From: JAPWJZ01 sp964575605
Lineage (GTDB): Bacteria > Pseudomonadota > Alphaproteobacteria > Micavibrionales > UBA2020
DNA length: 64,000 bases
Direction of reading: 5' to 3'
NCBI GenBank assembly: GCA_964575605.1
Contig: CAZNRN010000018.1
Coordinates: forward strand, 1-64,000
Position numbers and translations under genes: made by a program. Positions 25,377 to 35,078 of this stretch are shown in pieces. Numbering within the stretch: position 1 is the first letter of the stretch; each line of letters begins with the position of its first letter. The notes below the pieces were generated by a model. That model was not told where the DNA came from. It saw nothing but the letters and a program-made list of their open reading frames with translations, and made no database searches.

Positions 25377-26516
25377 ATGAAGAGCTTAAAAACAGTACAA
25401 AAATGGTCCGGTATCGGAGAGTTTAACGGCGCTTTCGCCGATGGTGCCGTTTTATTCCCGTTGATGGCTGCGCTCGCGCTACAAACAGGCATGGACGCGG
25501 CAAGGTTATTAGGCACCGCAGGAATCGCGTATTTGGTAGCCGGACTGTTGTTTCGCGTGCCTATGCCCGTGCAGCCATTGAAATCCGTTGTTGTCACAGC
25601 AATTGCCGTAGGTGCCAGTGCCGCCGATGTTGCGTGGAGTGGATTTACGGTTGGGCTGTTATGTTTCCTGCTAGCCTTTTGTAATCCAGATAAATATTCG
25701 ACTTTAGTTCCACGCCATATCGTTCATGGCCTCCAAATTGGTTTAGGTATACTGCTTGTCACAAAGGGCCTCCAAGGTGGACTGTCGGGTGTAGTTGTAC
25801 AAGGGCAGGCAACATTTGTATTGCTTTCTGGGGCAATCATTATCATTTCGCTACTTTCGGACAAACCCCTTATCGGCTGGTTGGCTACTTCGGGATTATT
25901 GGCGGGCTTTTGGATGACGTTGAAGAGTCCTGCGGTCGAGCATGTGTCTCCGAATGATGCTGTACATATTGGCACAGTGGTATCTCTCGTCGTTCCCCAA
26001 ATGGCGCTGACACTTACAAATTCCGTCGTCGGAACCTATGACGCATCTATCAGGTATTTCGGCAAGGTGGCGGCAAATCGCGTCAAGCCTTCGATGTTGC
26101 TTTTATCAATCGGCATAGGAAATATTCTGTCCGCACACGCTTCCGGCTTACCTTTTTGCCATGGTGCAGGCGGTTTGACGGCGCATGTAAAAGGCGGTGC
26201 TCGAACTTGGCGCATGAATATAATTATCGGCACTACTTTACTTGCATTAGCTTTTATATCTGTGGTCTTTGATGCAAGCCTGATCCCTTCTTATCCAAAG
26301 ATTCTCATGTCCGCGATGCTTCTGGGGATTGGGTATTTTCATATACTGCTTGCAAAAGAGAGCTGGGCTCAACCCGACTTGAGATGGATTATCGCAGGTA
26401 TGGCTCTTGTTGCTGTATATTCCCAGGATATGTTATGGGTGCTGGCCGCCGGAGTGTTTGGCGAGCTGGGGCGGCTTTTTCTCGAAAGAATCAAGAAAGG
26501 ACGTAAGCGCATATGA
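25377..26516 (+). CDS. MOT1-like molybdate/sulfate permease
   Basis: 379 residues, about ten hydrophobic segments. The N-terminal signature (GEFNGAFADGAVLFPLMAAL, then FRVPMPVQPLKS) is that of MOT1-type molybdate transporters. I chose the ATG at 25377, where family similarity begins; the frame is open further upstream but runs across the FNR box. The stop overlaps moeA by 4 nt (ATGA), tying uptake of molybdate to cofactor synthesis for NarG. Molybdate rather than sulfate is inferred from that pairing. Confidence 0.8.
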   Translation: MKSLKTVQKWSGIGEFNGAFADGAVLFPLMAALALQTGMDAARLLGTAGIAYLVAGLLFRVPMPVQPLKSVVVTAIAVGASAADVAWSGFTVGLLCFLLAFCNPDKYSTLVPRHIVHGLQIGLGILLVTKGLQGGLSGVVVQGQATFVLLSGAIIIISLLSDKPLIGWLATSGLLAGFWMTLKSPAVEHVSPNDAVHIGTVVSLVVPQMALTLTNSVVGTYDASIRYFGKVAANRVKPSMLLLSIGIGNILSAHASGLPFCHGAGGLTAHVKGGARTWRMNIIIGTTLLALAFISVVFDASLIPSYPKILMSAMLLGIGYFHILLAKESWAQPDLRWIIAGMALVAVYSQDMLWVLAAGVFGELGRLFLERIKKGRKRI

Positions 26517-27739
26517 TTTCATTCCAGGCAGCTACCGAAATTGTTTTACGTGAGGGGGGCAAGCGCCTGTTAGGCACTGAGAAAGTTTTTTTGTCTGCAA
26601 TCTCAGGTCGAATCTGCGCCTCAGCAATCCAGGCTCCGATTTCCAATCAGCCTTTTGACAACTCGGCCATGGATGGATATGCCCTGAGATCCCAGGATAT
26701 CGCCGACGCTACCAATGATAACCCCGTTACCCTGATGATGATCGGCCATCTCGCGGCCGGAGGGGAGCCATTCGTGCGGCCACTTACTCAGGGCGAGTGT
26801 TACGAAATCATGACGGGTGCGCCTGTGCCATCAGGTTGCGACACAGTTGTCCCTGTTGAAAAAACATTGCGTCAAGCCGAGCGGGAAATCCGCTTTCAGG
26901 CGAGTGCCGTTATCGGGGATAACATCCGGCGGGCGGGCGCGGATTTCATGAGGGGTGATAAAGTCCTCGAAAAGGGTGTGTCACTAGAAACGCACCATAT
27001 TCTCGCGCTTGCCACGCTCGGAATTGGCGAGGTCGAGGTTATACGCAGGCCCAAAGCGGGGCTGCTGTCGACAGGTATGGAAGTCGTGGATGACTTCAAG
27101 GCAAGCCTGAAGCGTGGACAGATTTACAATTCAACGAAACCTTATCTCGAAGCAGCCATGAAAGAGATGGGTATGGAAGTGACCCTTTCTGAGTCTGTTC
27201 AGGATGATCACCGGCTTTTCAAGGAATGTCTTTTGAGAATGGCTGACCAAGGCTGCGAAATTCTTTTATCGACAGGGGCGGTTTCGGCAGGCGTTCATGA
27301 TTTTGTTCCACAGATACTCAAGGAAATGGGCGCAGAAATCTTCTTTCATGGGGTGGCGATTAGACCCGGCAAGCCGATTATATTTGCGCGTCTGCCTAAC
27401 GGGGGGCCTTTGTTTTTCGGTCTGCCGGGGAACCCTGTATCGACAGCAGTCGGGTTGCGGTTCTTTGTCATGCCGGCGTTGAGGGCTATGCAGGGAATTC
27501 AGCAGGAGGTGCCCGGGTGCGCCGTATTGAGTCAGCTTTACGAAGTCAAAAAACCCGAGCTGTGCTTTTTTATGCGCGGAGTCATGCACACTTCCGCAGA
27601 CGGGATTAACCAGGTGACTATACCTAAACACCAACAGTCGTTTATGGTCAGCCCGTTCGTGCATACCAATGTCTGGGTGAAATGGCCAAAAGGCCTTTCT
27701 GTGCTGAATGCTGGAGAGGTTGTAGAGATTTATCAGTGA
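26513..27739 (+). CDS. moeA: Molybdopterin molybdenumtransferase
   Basis: Inserts molybdenum into adenylylated molybdopterin. 408 residues. Motifs: QPFDNSAMDGYALRSQDI, IMTGAPVPSGCDTVVPVE, the DNIRRAGADF segment, and the C-terminal domain with STGAVSAGVHDFVPQIL and FGLPGNPVSTAVGLRFF. Translationally coupled to the molybdate permease. Its end overlaps the converging regulator gene by 7 nt. Confidence 0.93.
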   Translation: MISFQAATEIVLREGGKRLLGTEKVFLSAISGRICASAIQAPISNQPFDNSAMDGYALRSQDIADATNDNPVTLMMIGHLAAGGEPFVRPLTQGECYEIMTGAPVPSGCDTVVPVEKTLRQAEREIRFQASAVIGDNIRRAGADFMRGDKVLEKGVSLETHHILALATLGIGEVEVIRRPKAGLLSTGMEVVDDFKASLKRGQIYNSTKPYLEAAMKEMGMEVTLSESVQDDHRLFKECLLRMADQGCEILLSTGAVSAGVHDFVPQILKEMGAEIFFHGVAIRPGKPIIFARLPNGGPLFFGLPGNPVSTAVGLRFFVMPALRAMQGIQQEVPGCAVLSQLYEVKKPELCFFMRGVMHTSADGINQVTIPKHQQSFMVSPFVHTNVWVKWPKGLSVLNAGEVVEIYQ

Positions 27740-28536
27740 CTCTTCTTATCCATTGTGCAGTGCGCGCATTTCTCCATATTAAAATGCGGGCATTGTTTCG
27801 CCGTGTCTCCGTCGCAAAATTCGCAGAGAACGTAAGGGTCTTGTAGCATAATTCGGCTTTTGCTCGCTCTAACGCCGCGCCTCTTGATTTGATTGAGCGC
27901 CCTTGAAAAAGTTTCGGGCGTCATTCCGAGATGGTTTGCTATTGTTGCTTTCTGGAAAGGGAGATCAATTGTCAGGCTTTTCTGTTTTCCGCTGAGGTAC
28001 AATTGCAGGAAATAATAGCCAATCCGGTTGACGGAGGCTTTTGTCAGCAGGCTATCGATCTGGCGAACGGAGTTCTTATAATGTCGGGTTATAATCTTGG
28101 CCAGATTATTTGACAAGCGAGGATCGTAATTTGCTAGGCGGTGGATAATCTGTTTCGGGATCATCAAGATAAAACTATCTTGCAAAATCGCGACGCCCAC
28201 TGGCGAGTTACCCTCCATGAATATTGCGGCGTCCATAAAAGTATCGCCCTTCGAGAGCATCCGGATTATCGCACCGTCGCCATAGCGGTCTCTTCTGCTT
28301 GTGCTTACTTTACCGCTAAGGATGCAGTATAGGTAATCAGGTACATCCCCTTGACAGAGGAGCATGACACCCGCGGGGAAATGCTGGATTCTTGACGATG
28401 CGACAAGCTCCTGAAGGCTCGCTGGCGACATATCTTGAAAAAGCACTGCTATATCAGGATCATTGCATCGCGCCCTGCTAACCATTTGATTTTTAAGGAA
28501 ATAAGTAGTTGCCGTTGTAATGTGTAACATGTCCAT
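27733..28536 (-). CDS. Crp/Fnr-family regulator with C-terminal cysteine cluster
   Basis: 267 residues: cyclic-nucleotide-like sensor domain (about 30-150) and helix-turn-helix with TIANHLGMTPETFSRALNQ, whose ETFSR matches the FNR/Dnr recognition helix that reads TTGAT half sites. It lacks the N-terminal FeS cysteines of FNR. Instead the last 35 residues contain CEFC, CPHF and CAHC, six cysteines in an arrangement suited to a zinc or FeS site; this tail is unusual for the family. ATG at 28536 chosen; a GTG just before is possible. FNR box 28554-28567 lies only 18 nt upstream, so it may repress this gene while activating narK1. Confidence 0.8.
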   Translation of the reverse strand: MDMLHITTATTYFLKNQMVSRARCNDPDIAVLFQDMSPASLQELVASSRIQHFPAGVMLLCQGDVPDYLYCILSGKVSTSRRDRYGDGAIIRMLSKGDTFMDAAIFMEGNSPVGVAILQDSFILMIPKQIIHRLANYDPRLSNNLAKIITRHYKNSVRQIDSLLTKASVNRIGYYFLQLYLSGKQKSLTIDLPFQKATIANHLGMTPETFSRALNQIKRRGVRASKSRIMLQDPYVLCEFCDGDTAKQCPHFNMEKCAHCTMDKKSH

Positions 28537-28553
28537 CACTTAATTTTTAAAGA

Positions 28554-28567
28554 TTGACCCAAATCAA
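28554..28567. promoter_or_regulatory. FNR/Dnr box between the regulator and narK1
   Basis: TTGACCCAAATCAA, centred 82 nt upstream of narK1 on the plus strand and 24 nt from the regulator start on the minus strand. Probable activation of the nar operon and possible autorepression of the regulator. Confidence 0.75.
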
Positions 28568-28642
28568 GTACTAACGAACCTATACGTGACAGAAATGATA
28601 TAGAAGCCTCAAGCAGACCACAATAATAAGAGGACATAGAAG

Positions 28643-29989
28643 GTGGTTACGTTAGAAAAAAAAATAGCAAAGGGTGAGCAAAACAGATCTCTGTTCTGGA
28701 GTACGCTGGCGTTCACAATATGCTTTGCGGTGTGGACCATTTTCTCCATTATCGGCATTCAGATCAAAGCCAATCTCCACTTGAATGAAACTCAGTTCGG
28801 CCTATTGGTCGGTACCCCGATCTTGACGGGTTCGCTCACTAGAATTTTTCTTGGTATCTGGACAGACCAATATGGTGGCAGGCGCATTTATGTGGTTGTC
28901 ATGCTGTTAGCTGCCATCGCCACATGGCTTCTTTCCTACGCGCAAACTTATCCGCAATTCCTGATTGCCGCGTTGGGCGTGGGGTTGGCGGGAGGTTCGT
29001 TTGCGGTTGGAGTAGGGTATGTTTCGAAATGGTACCCACGTGAGCAACAGGGTACGGCACTAGGTATTTTCGGTGCTGGCAACGTGGGTGCGGCACTTAC
29101 AAAATTCCTGGCTCCCTTTGTGATGATTGCTTATGGTTGGCAAATGGTCGCGCAGCTCTGGGCCGTCGCGCTCGTGGTCATGGCGCTATTGTTCTGGACA
29201 ATGACCAAAGAAGACCCTCAGCGAGTGCAACGCTGTGAAAGTAGGTCGCAGAAAACCAAAGCCGGGCTATTACAGCTTGAGCCACTAAAAAAGCTGCAGG
29301 TTTGGCGATTTTCTCTTTATTACTTTTTTGTTTTCGGCGCCTTTGTGGCCCTGGCATTATGGTTACCCCAATATCTTGTGGGGGTATACGGTCTGGACAT
29401 CAAGACTGCAGGCATGATCGCGGCATTTTATTCCATCCCCGCAAGCCTTTTCCGGGTGCTCGGGGGGTGGCTCTCCGATAGGTACGGTGCAAGGCGGGTT
29501 ATGTACTGGACGTTTATCGTCTGCGTTATCTGCACATTCTTCCTGTCGTATCCGCCAACCCAATACGTCGTTCAGGGAATAGACCGAGACATTACATTCT
29601 CGATGAAAGTAACACTGCCCGTTTTCATGGGGTTGATTTTCGCTCTTGGGTTTTTCATGTCGCTCGGCAAGGCTGCAGTTTTCAAGCATATACCCGTTTA
29701 TTATCCGGATCATGTAGGGTCTGTCGGCGGTCTTGTCGGCATGATCGGCGGCTTGGGCGGTTTCGTCCTTCCAATTTCCTTTGGTATGCTAAACGATATT
29801 ACGCATGTCTGGACAAGTTGCTTTATGCTTTTGTTCGCCTTGGTCGCAATCGCTCTGACCTGGATGCACTTCGCTATCATTTTCATGGAGCGTAAGCAGC
29901 ACCCGGTTCTTGGCAAGCCTGCATACTTGCCCGAACTTGGCGACCCGCGGATAGGGAAGGAATCAATGTCAGGAGGCGCTCATGGCTAA
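28643..29989 (+). CDS. narK1: NarK1-type nitrate transporter
   Basis: Major facilitator of the nitrate/nitrite porter family, probably nitrate/proton symport. 448 residues, twelve helices. Family motifs: the nitrate signature GLAGGSFAVGVGYVSKWYP and a second one near GLVGMIGGLGGFVLPISFG. It starts with GTG; an AAGAGGAC ribosome-binding element is 9 nt upstream. It overlaps narK2 by 8 nt, forming the classic narK1-narK2 pair of denitrifiers ahead of narGHJI. Confidence 0.88.
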   Translation: MVTLEKKIAKGEQNRSLFWSTLAFTICFAVWTIFSIIGIQIKANLHLNETQFGLLVGTPILTGSLTRIFLGIWTDQYGGRRIYVVVMLLAAIATWLLSYAQTYPQFLIAALGVGLAGGSFAVGVGYVSKWYPREQQGTALGIFGAGNVGAALTKFLAPFVMIAYGWQMVAQLWAVALVVMALLFWTMTKEDPQRVQRCESRSQKTKAGLLQLEPLKKLQVWRFSLYYFFVFGAFVALALWLPQYLVGVYGLDIKTAGMIAAFYSIPASLFRVLGGWLSDRYGARRVMYWTFIVCVICTFFLSYPPTQYVVQGIDRDITFSMKVTLPVFMGLIFALGFFMSLGKAAVFKHIPVYYPDHVGSVGGLVGMIGGLGGFVLPISFGMLNDITHVWTSCFMLLFALVAIALTWMHFAIIFMERKQHPVLGKPAYLPELGDPRIGKESMSGGAHG

Positions 29990-31361
29990 AATTCTAACGA
30001 CCTGGAATCCAGAAGATGCCGTATTGTGGCAGACAAACGGCAGAAGTGTGGCTAAACGGAACCTGTTTATTTCTATACCTGCACTCTTCCTCGCATTCGC
30101 GGTCTGGATGGTATGGAGTGTTGTAGTCGTCAATCTGCCCAAGGCGGGCTTTAATTTCACGACCGAACAATTGTTCTGGCTGACAGCCTTGCCTGGACTC
30201 TCTGGTTCGACACTCAGGATATTTTATTCCTTCATGGTGCCAGTGTTCGGTGGCAGACGATGGACGGCGATCAGTACAGCGTCGTTACTTCTCCCCACAT
30301 TAGGTATCGGAGTTGCGGTCCAGAATCCGGCAACCTCTTATAACATGTTCCTGTTCCTTGCATTACTGTGTGGTCTCGGGGGGGGTAATTTTGCTTCAAG
30401 CATGGCAAATATCACCTATTTTTATCCCAAAAGGGAAAAGGGAAATGCTCTGGCGCTCAATGCGGGCTTAGGTAATCTCGGGGTTAGCGCCGTTCAGTTT
30501 CTGGTACCTATTGTGATCACCATGGGTTTCTTTGGCGCGTTAGGTGGATTGCCCCAGGAATGGGCCTCTGAGGGCAAAAGCGGCCAGTTATGGCTTCAGA
30601 ATGCCGGGTATTTCTGGGTACCTTTTATCGTGCTGTCGACTCTGGCAGCGTGGTTCGGCATGAATGACATAGCAGAAGCCAAAGCTTCGGTGGCGAGCCA
30701 GATGGCCATTTTCAAGCGCAAGCACAGCTGGATCATGTGTGTGCTTTATGTGGGGACATTCGGTTCCTTTATCGGATACTCTGCTGGCTTCCCTTTGCTG
30801 GCCAAAACAGTTTTCCCAGAGGTCAATTCACTGAGCCTTGCCTTTATCGGCCCGCTTGTCGGCGCGTTGTCTCGGGCAGGCACCGGATGGATCGCGGACA
30901 AATTTGGCGGAGGAAGAGTGACACTTTGGGTTTTTGTTGCACTCACGCTTGGTGCGCTCGGGGTCCTTTATTTCCTGGTTAACAAAGATCAGCCCTACGC
31001 TTTTTGGGGATTTTTTGGAATGTTCCTCGTACTTTTTGCGGCGACCGGCGTCGGGAATGCCTCCACCTTCCAGATGATCCCGGTGATATTCCGGATTGAA
31101 CGGCAAAGAGCGATGGCGGGAAGTGGCGCCAGCGATGAGGAGATACGTAAAACTGCTGAACGTGAAGCTGCGGCAACTATTGGGTTTACATCAGCGATAG
31201 GCGCATTTGGGGCTTTCTTTATTCCGAAAACTTTCGGCACTTCTATTGCCATGACAGGTGCGCCGAACGCAGCCCTTATTACATTTATCGCATTCTATGC
31301 GATTTGCTTGCTGCTGACATGGTGGTACTATACGCGGCGTAATGCTGATATATCCTGCTGA
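29982..31361 (+). CDS. narK2: NarK2-type nitrate/nitrite antiporter
   Basis: 459 residues, twelve-helix MFS porter. The nitrate signatures GLGGGNFASSMANITYFYP and TIGFTSAIGAFGAFFIPKTFG are present. NarK2-type proteins exchange external nitrate for internal nitrite during respiration. Strong AGGAGG site, 8-nt overlap with narK1 and 15-nt gap to narG. Confidence 0.9.
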   Translation: MAKILTTWNPEDAVLWQTNGRSVAKRNLFISIPALFLAFAVWMVWSVVVVNLPKAGFNFTTEQLFWLTALPGLSGSTLRIFYSFMVPVFGGRRWTAISTASLLLPTLGIGVAVQNPATSYNMFLFLALLCGLGGGNFASSMANITYFYPKREKGNALALNAGLGNLGVSAVQFLVPIVITMGFFGALGGLPQEWASEGKSGQLWLQNAGYFWVPFIVLSTLAAWFGMNDIAEAKASVASQMAIFKRKHSWIMCVLYVGTFGSFIGYSAGFPLLAKTVFPEVNSLSLAFIGPLVGALSRAGTGWIADKFGGGRVTLWVFVALTLGALGVLYFLVNKDQPYAFWGFFGMFLVLFAATGVGNASTFQMIPVIFRIERQRAMAGSGASDEEIRKTAEREAAATIGFTSAIGAFGAFFIPKTFGTSIAMTGAPNAALITFIAFYAICLLLTWWYYTRRNADISC

Positions 31362-31376
31362 TAAAAGGAACGACAA

Positions 31377-34300
31377 ATGAGTTTTTTTCTTGATCGTCTG
31401 ATGTTCTTTCGTTACGAACGCGAGGATTTCTCCAACGGGCACGGCGTTACATCTTCCGAAAACAGAAAATGGGAAGATGCCTATCGTAACAGATGGGCAC
31501 ATGACAAAATCGTCAGGTCGACACACGGTGTGAACTGCACGGGGTCATGTTCATGGAAAATATACGTTAAGAACGGGTTGATCACTTGGGAGACGCAGCA
31601 GACCGATTACCCGCGTACACGACCTGAAATGCCTAACCACGAGCCGAGAGGTTGCGCGCGCGGTGCCAGCTATAGCTGGTATATTTATAGCGCTAATCGG
31701 TTGAAGTACCCAATGATCAGGAAGCGCCTTCTCCAGCTTTGGCGCGATGCCAAGAAGTTAAATCCCGATCCTGTCAAAGCATGGGAGTCGATCCAAAGTC
31801 ATGAAGACAAACGTCGCGAGTACCAGAAAGTGCGGGGGCAAGGTGGCTTTGTTCGCAGCACGTGGGATGAGGTCAATGAACTGATCGCAGCAGCCAACGT
31901 CTACACAATTAAAGCGCATGGCCCCGATCGGATTATTGGGTTTTCGCCTATTCCCGCCATGTCGATGGTTTCCTATGCAGCAGGTTCCCGCTACTTGTCC
32001 CTGATGGGCGGGGTCTGCATGAGCTTCTACGACTGGTATTGCGACCTTCCGCCCAGTTCTCCGCAGACATGGGGGGAGCAGACGGACGTTCCCGAGAGCG
32101 CGGACTGGTACAATTCCGGATTTATCATTATGTGGGGCTCGAATGTTCCCCAGACCCGTACGCCTGACGCGCATTTTATGACCGAAGCGCGTTACAAAGG
32201 TACGCAAACTGTTACAATTACCCCGGACTATTCTGAGGCTTCCAAATTCGGCGATATCTGGCTGAACCCGAAGCAGGGAACGGATTCCGCGCTTGGCATG
32301 GCGATGGGGCACGTGATTTTGAGAGAATTCCATATTGATCGCAATGTTGAATATTTTGACGATTATTGCCGCACCTACACCGACATGCCGTTCCTAGTCA
32401 TGCTTGACAGCCAGGACGGAAAATACGTTCCTGGGCGCATGGTGCGTGCATCCGATTTTGTTGACGGGCTGGATGAGAAGAATAACCCTGACTGGAAAAC
32501 CGTCGCCTACGACGAAATCTCGGGTAATGTTGTCGCTCCCAATGGTTCGATAGGTTTCCGCTGGGGAGAAGAGGGGAAGTGGAACATTGCCCCTGGTAAG
32601 CAACGATTGCAAAAGACGCTGTTAGGGAGTCATGAAGCGGCTCTTCCTGTCGCTTTCCCCTATTTCGGCCATATCGAACACGAGTATTTCAAAAATAATC
32701 CTGGTGATCACATCCAGGTTCGGAATGTGCCTGTTCGCAAACTGAAGCTTAAACACGGAGAAGTTCATGTCGCGACAGTTTTCGACCTTCTCTGCGCGAA
32801 TTACGGCATCGATCGCGGTCTGGGCGGCAGCAATGTCGCCAAATCCTATGACGATGATGTGCCCTTTACGCCTGCTTGGCAGGAGAAGATCACGGGTGTC
32901 GCGCGGGAACAAGTTATCCGTGTTGCACGGTCATTTGCTAAAAATGCCGAGGTGACGAAAGGGCGCTCGATGATCATCATCGGCGCTGCCATGAACCATT
33001 GGTACCATATGGATATGAACTACCGGGCCTGTATCAATATGCTCGTGCTCTGCGGCTGCGTGGGACAGTCGGGCGGCGGTTGGGCGCATTATGTCGGACA
33101 GGAAAAACTGCGTCCCCAGACGGGCTGGACCCCACTGGCTTTTGCGCTGGATTGGGCGCGGCCTCCGCGCCAGCAGAACAGTACTTCATTCTTTTACGCG
33201 CACACGGATCAGTGGCGTTACGAGAAATTGAAAGTAGGCGAGCTTCTGGCACCCTATGCCAATCCCGAACGATGGAAAGGATCTCTGATCGACTGCAATA
33301 TCAGGTCGGAGCGTATGGGATGGCTGCCCTCGGCCCCTCAGCTGAAGACGAATCCCCTGGAAGTTGTCCGCGAGGCCGAGAAGGCGGGCAAGGATCCTGT
33401 GTCCTATGCGGTGGAGAACCTTAAGAGTGGGAAACTGAAGCTATCCTGCGAAGACCCTGACCACCCTGATAACTGGCCGCGCAATATGTTCGTGTGGCGG
33501 TCGAATATTCTGGGATCAAGCGGCAAAGGGCATGAGTATTTTCTTAAGCATCTGCTGGGCACACAGCACGGCGTCCAAGGCAAGGATCTCGGTGAGGAGG
33601 GGGCGAAAGAGGCTGTAGAAGTCGTATGGCACGATAAAGCCCCCGAAGGAAAGCTGGACCTGCTGGTCACGCTCGACTTCCGGATGTCGACCACATGCCT
33701 CTACTCGGATATCGTGCTTCCCACGGCGAGCTGGTACGAGAAGAACGATCTGAATACCTCAGACATGCATCCCTTTATCCACCCTCTCTCGCAGGCCATC
33801 GCGCCGGTCTGGCAAAGCAGGACGGACTGGGACATTTATAAGGGTCTTGCGAAGGCATTTTCCAGCGTTGTGCAGGGGCATCTGGGTGTTGAAAAAGATT
33901 TGGTGCTCACCCCTATCCAACACGATACCGCAGGTGAATTAGCCCAGCCTATCGATGTAAGGGATTGGAAGAAGGGGGAATGCGAGGCGATGCCAGGCAA
34001 GACAATGCCTGCCATCAAAGTTATTGAGCGCGACTACCCCAGCCTTTACAGACGGTTTACCACTCTTGGGCCCCTGCTTGATAAAATCGGTAACGGGGGC
34101 AAGGGCATCAACTGGGATACAAAGCACGAGGTTGAATTCCTGAAGAAGCTGAACGGGGAAAAAGACGGCCTCGCGCGGATAGAAACGGATATTGATGCTT
34201 GTGAAGTCATCTTGTCTCTGGCTCCGGAGACGAACGGCGAGGTTGCCGTTAAATCCTGGGAAGCGCTCGGCAAGATTACTGGCCGCGACCACACCCATCT

Positions 34301-35078
34301 GGCAAAACCAAAAGAGGATGAAAAGATACGGTTCCGTGATATTCAGGCCCAGCCTCGAAAGATTATTTCCTCCCCTACATGGAGTGGAATTGAATCCGAG
34401 CATGTCAGCTATAATGCTGGCTACACTAACGTGCATGAATTTATACCCTGGCGTACATTGACGGGCCGCCAACAGCTTTATCAAGATCATCCGTGGATGC
34501 GTGATTTCGGGGAGTCGCTGGTCACCTACCGTCCCCCCGTTAATACCGAGACGATCAAGGCGATGCTGAAGGAGCATGACAACGGCAACGCGCCTGTTGT
34601 CCTGAACTTCATCACGCCGCACCAGAAATGGGGCATCCATTCGACCTACACGGATAACCTGCATATGCTGACCCTTTCTAGGGGCGGGCCTATCGTATGG
34701 ATCAGCGAGGTTGATGCCAAAAAAGCCGGTATCAAGGATAATGACTGGATCGAAGCCTTCAATAGCAATGGCGCTCTTGTGGCCCGGGCTGTCGTCAGCC
34801 AGCGAGTGATGGAAGGCATGGTGTTGATGTATCACGCGCAGGAGAAAATCGTGAATGTGCCGGGCAGCGAGATAACAGGTGCCCGCGGCGGCATTCACAA
34901 TTCCGTCACGCGCGCCACCGTCAAGCCGACGCATATGATCGGCGGCTATGCGCAGCTCGCCTATGGGTTCAATTATTACGGGACGGTCGGTTCCAATCGC
35001 GATGAATTCGTTATCGTGCGCAAGATGTCGAAGGTCGACTGGATGGACGAGCCGGCCGCGGGAGAGGCAGCAGAATGA
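31377..35078 (+). CDS. narG: Respiratory nitrate reductase alpha subunit
   Basis: Membrane-bound, cytoplasm-facing catalytic subunit carrying bis-MGD molybdenum and the FS0 cluster. 1233 residues, normal. FS0 ligands: His in STHGVNCTGSCSW plus the two Cys there and Cys in EPRGCARG. The molybdenum Asp is in SFYDWYCDLPP. Conserved TRTPDAHFMTEARYKG and the long C-terminal MGD-binding segments are present. AAAGGA ribosome-binding site; the stop overlaps the narH start by 4 nt. Confidence 0.96.
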   Translation: MSFFLDRLMFFRYEREDFSNGHGVTSSENRKWEDAYRNRWAHDKIVRSTHGVNCTGSCSWKIYVKNGLITWETQQTDYPRTRPEMPNHEPRGCARGASYSWYIYSANRLKYPMIRKRLLQLWRDAKKLNPDPVKAWESIQSHEDKRREYQKVRGQGGFVRSTWDEVNELIAAANVYTIKAHGPDRIIGFSPIPAMSMVSYAAGSRYLSLMGGVCMSFYDWYCDLPPSSPQTWGEQTDVPESADWYNSGFIIMWGSNVPQTRTPDAHFMTEARYKGTQTVTITPDYSEASKFGDIWLNPKQGTDSALGMAMGHVILREFHIDRNVEYFDDYCRTYTDMPFLVMLDSQDGKYVPGRMVRASDFVDGLDEKNNPDWKTVAYDEISGNVVAPNGSIGFRWGEEGKWNIAPGKQRLQKTLLGSHEAALPVAFPYFGHIEHEYFKNNPGDHIQVRNVPVRKLKLKHGEVHVATVFDLLCANYGIDRGLGGSNVAKSYDDDVPFTPAWQEKITGVAREQVIRVARSFAKNAEVTKGRSMIIIGAAMNHWYHMDMNYRACINMLVLCGCVGQSGGGWAHYVGQEKLRPQTGWTPLAFALDWARPPRQQNSTSFFYAHTDQWRYEKLKVGELLAPYANPERWKGSLIDCNIRSERMGWLPSAPQLKTNPLEVVREAEKAGKDPVSYAVENLKSGKLKLSCEDPDHPDNWPRNMFVWRSNILGSSGKGHEYFLKHLLGTQHGVQGKDLGEEGAKEAVEVVWHDKAPEGKLDLLVTLDFRMSTTCLYSDIVLPTASWYEKNDLNTSDMHPFIHPLSQAIAPVWQSRTDWDIYKGLAKAFSSVVQGHLGVEKDLVLTPIQHDTAGELAQPIDVRDWKKGECEAMPGKTMPAIKVIERDYPSLYRRFTTLGPLLDKIGNGGKGINWDTKHEVEFLKKLNGEKDGLARIETDIDACEVILSLAPETNGEVAVKSWEALGKITGRDHTHLAKPKEDEKIRFRDIQAQPRKIISSPTWSGIESEHVSYNAGYTNVHEFIPWRTLTGRQQLYQDHPWMRDFGESLVTYRPPVNTETIKAMLKEHDNGNAPVVLNFITPHQKWGIHSTYTDNLHMLTLSRGGPIVWISEVDAKKAGIKDNDWIEAFNSNGALVARAVVSQRVMEGMVLMYHAQEKIVNVPGSEITGARGGIHNSVTRATVKPTHMIGGYAQLAYGFNYYGTVGSNRDEFVIVRKMSKVDWMDEPAAGEAAE

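Noticed and set aside
28536..28567. Activation of the Cys-tail regulator by the FNR box 28554-28567
   Set aside because: At class II distance transcription would start inside the gene, so activation from this box is unlikely; repression is possible.
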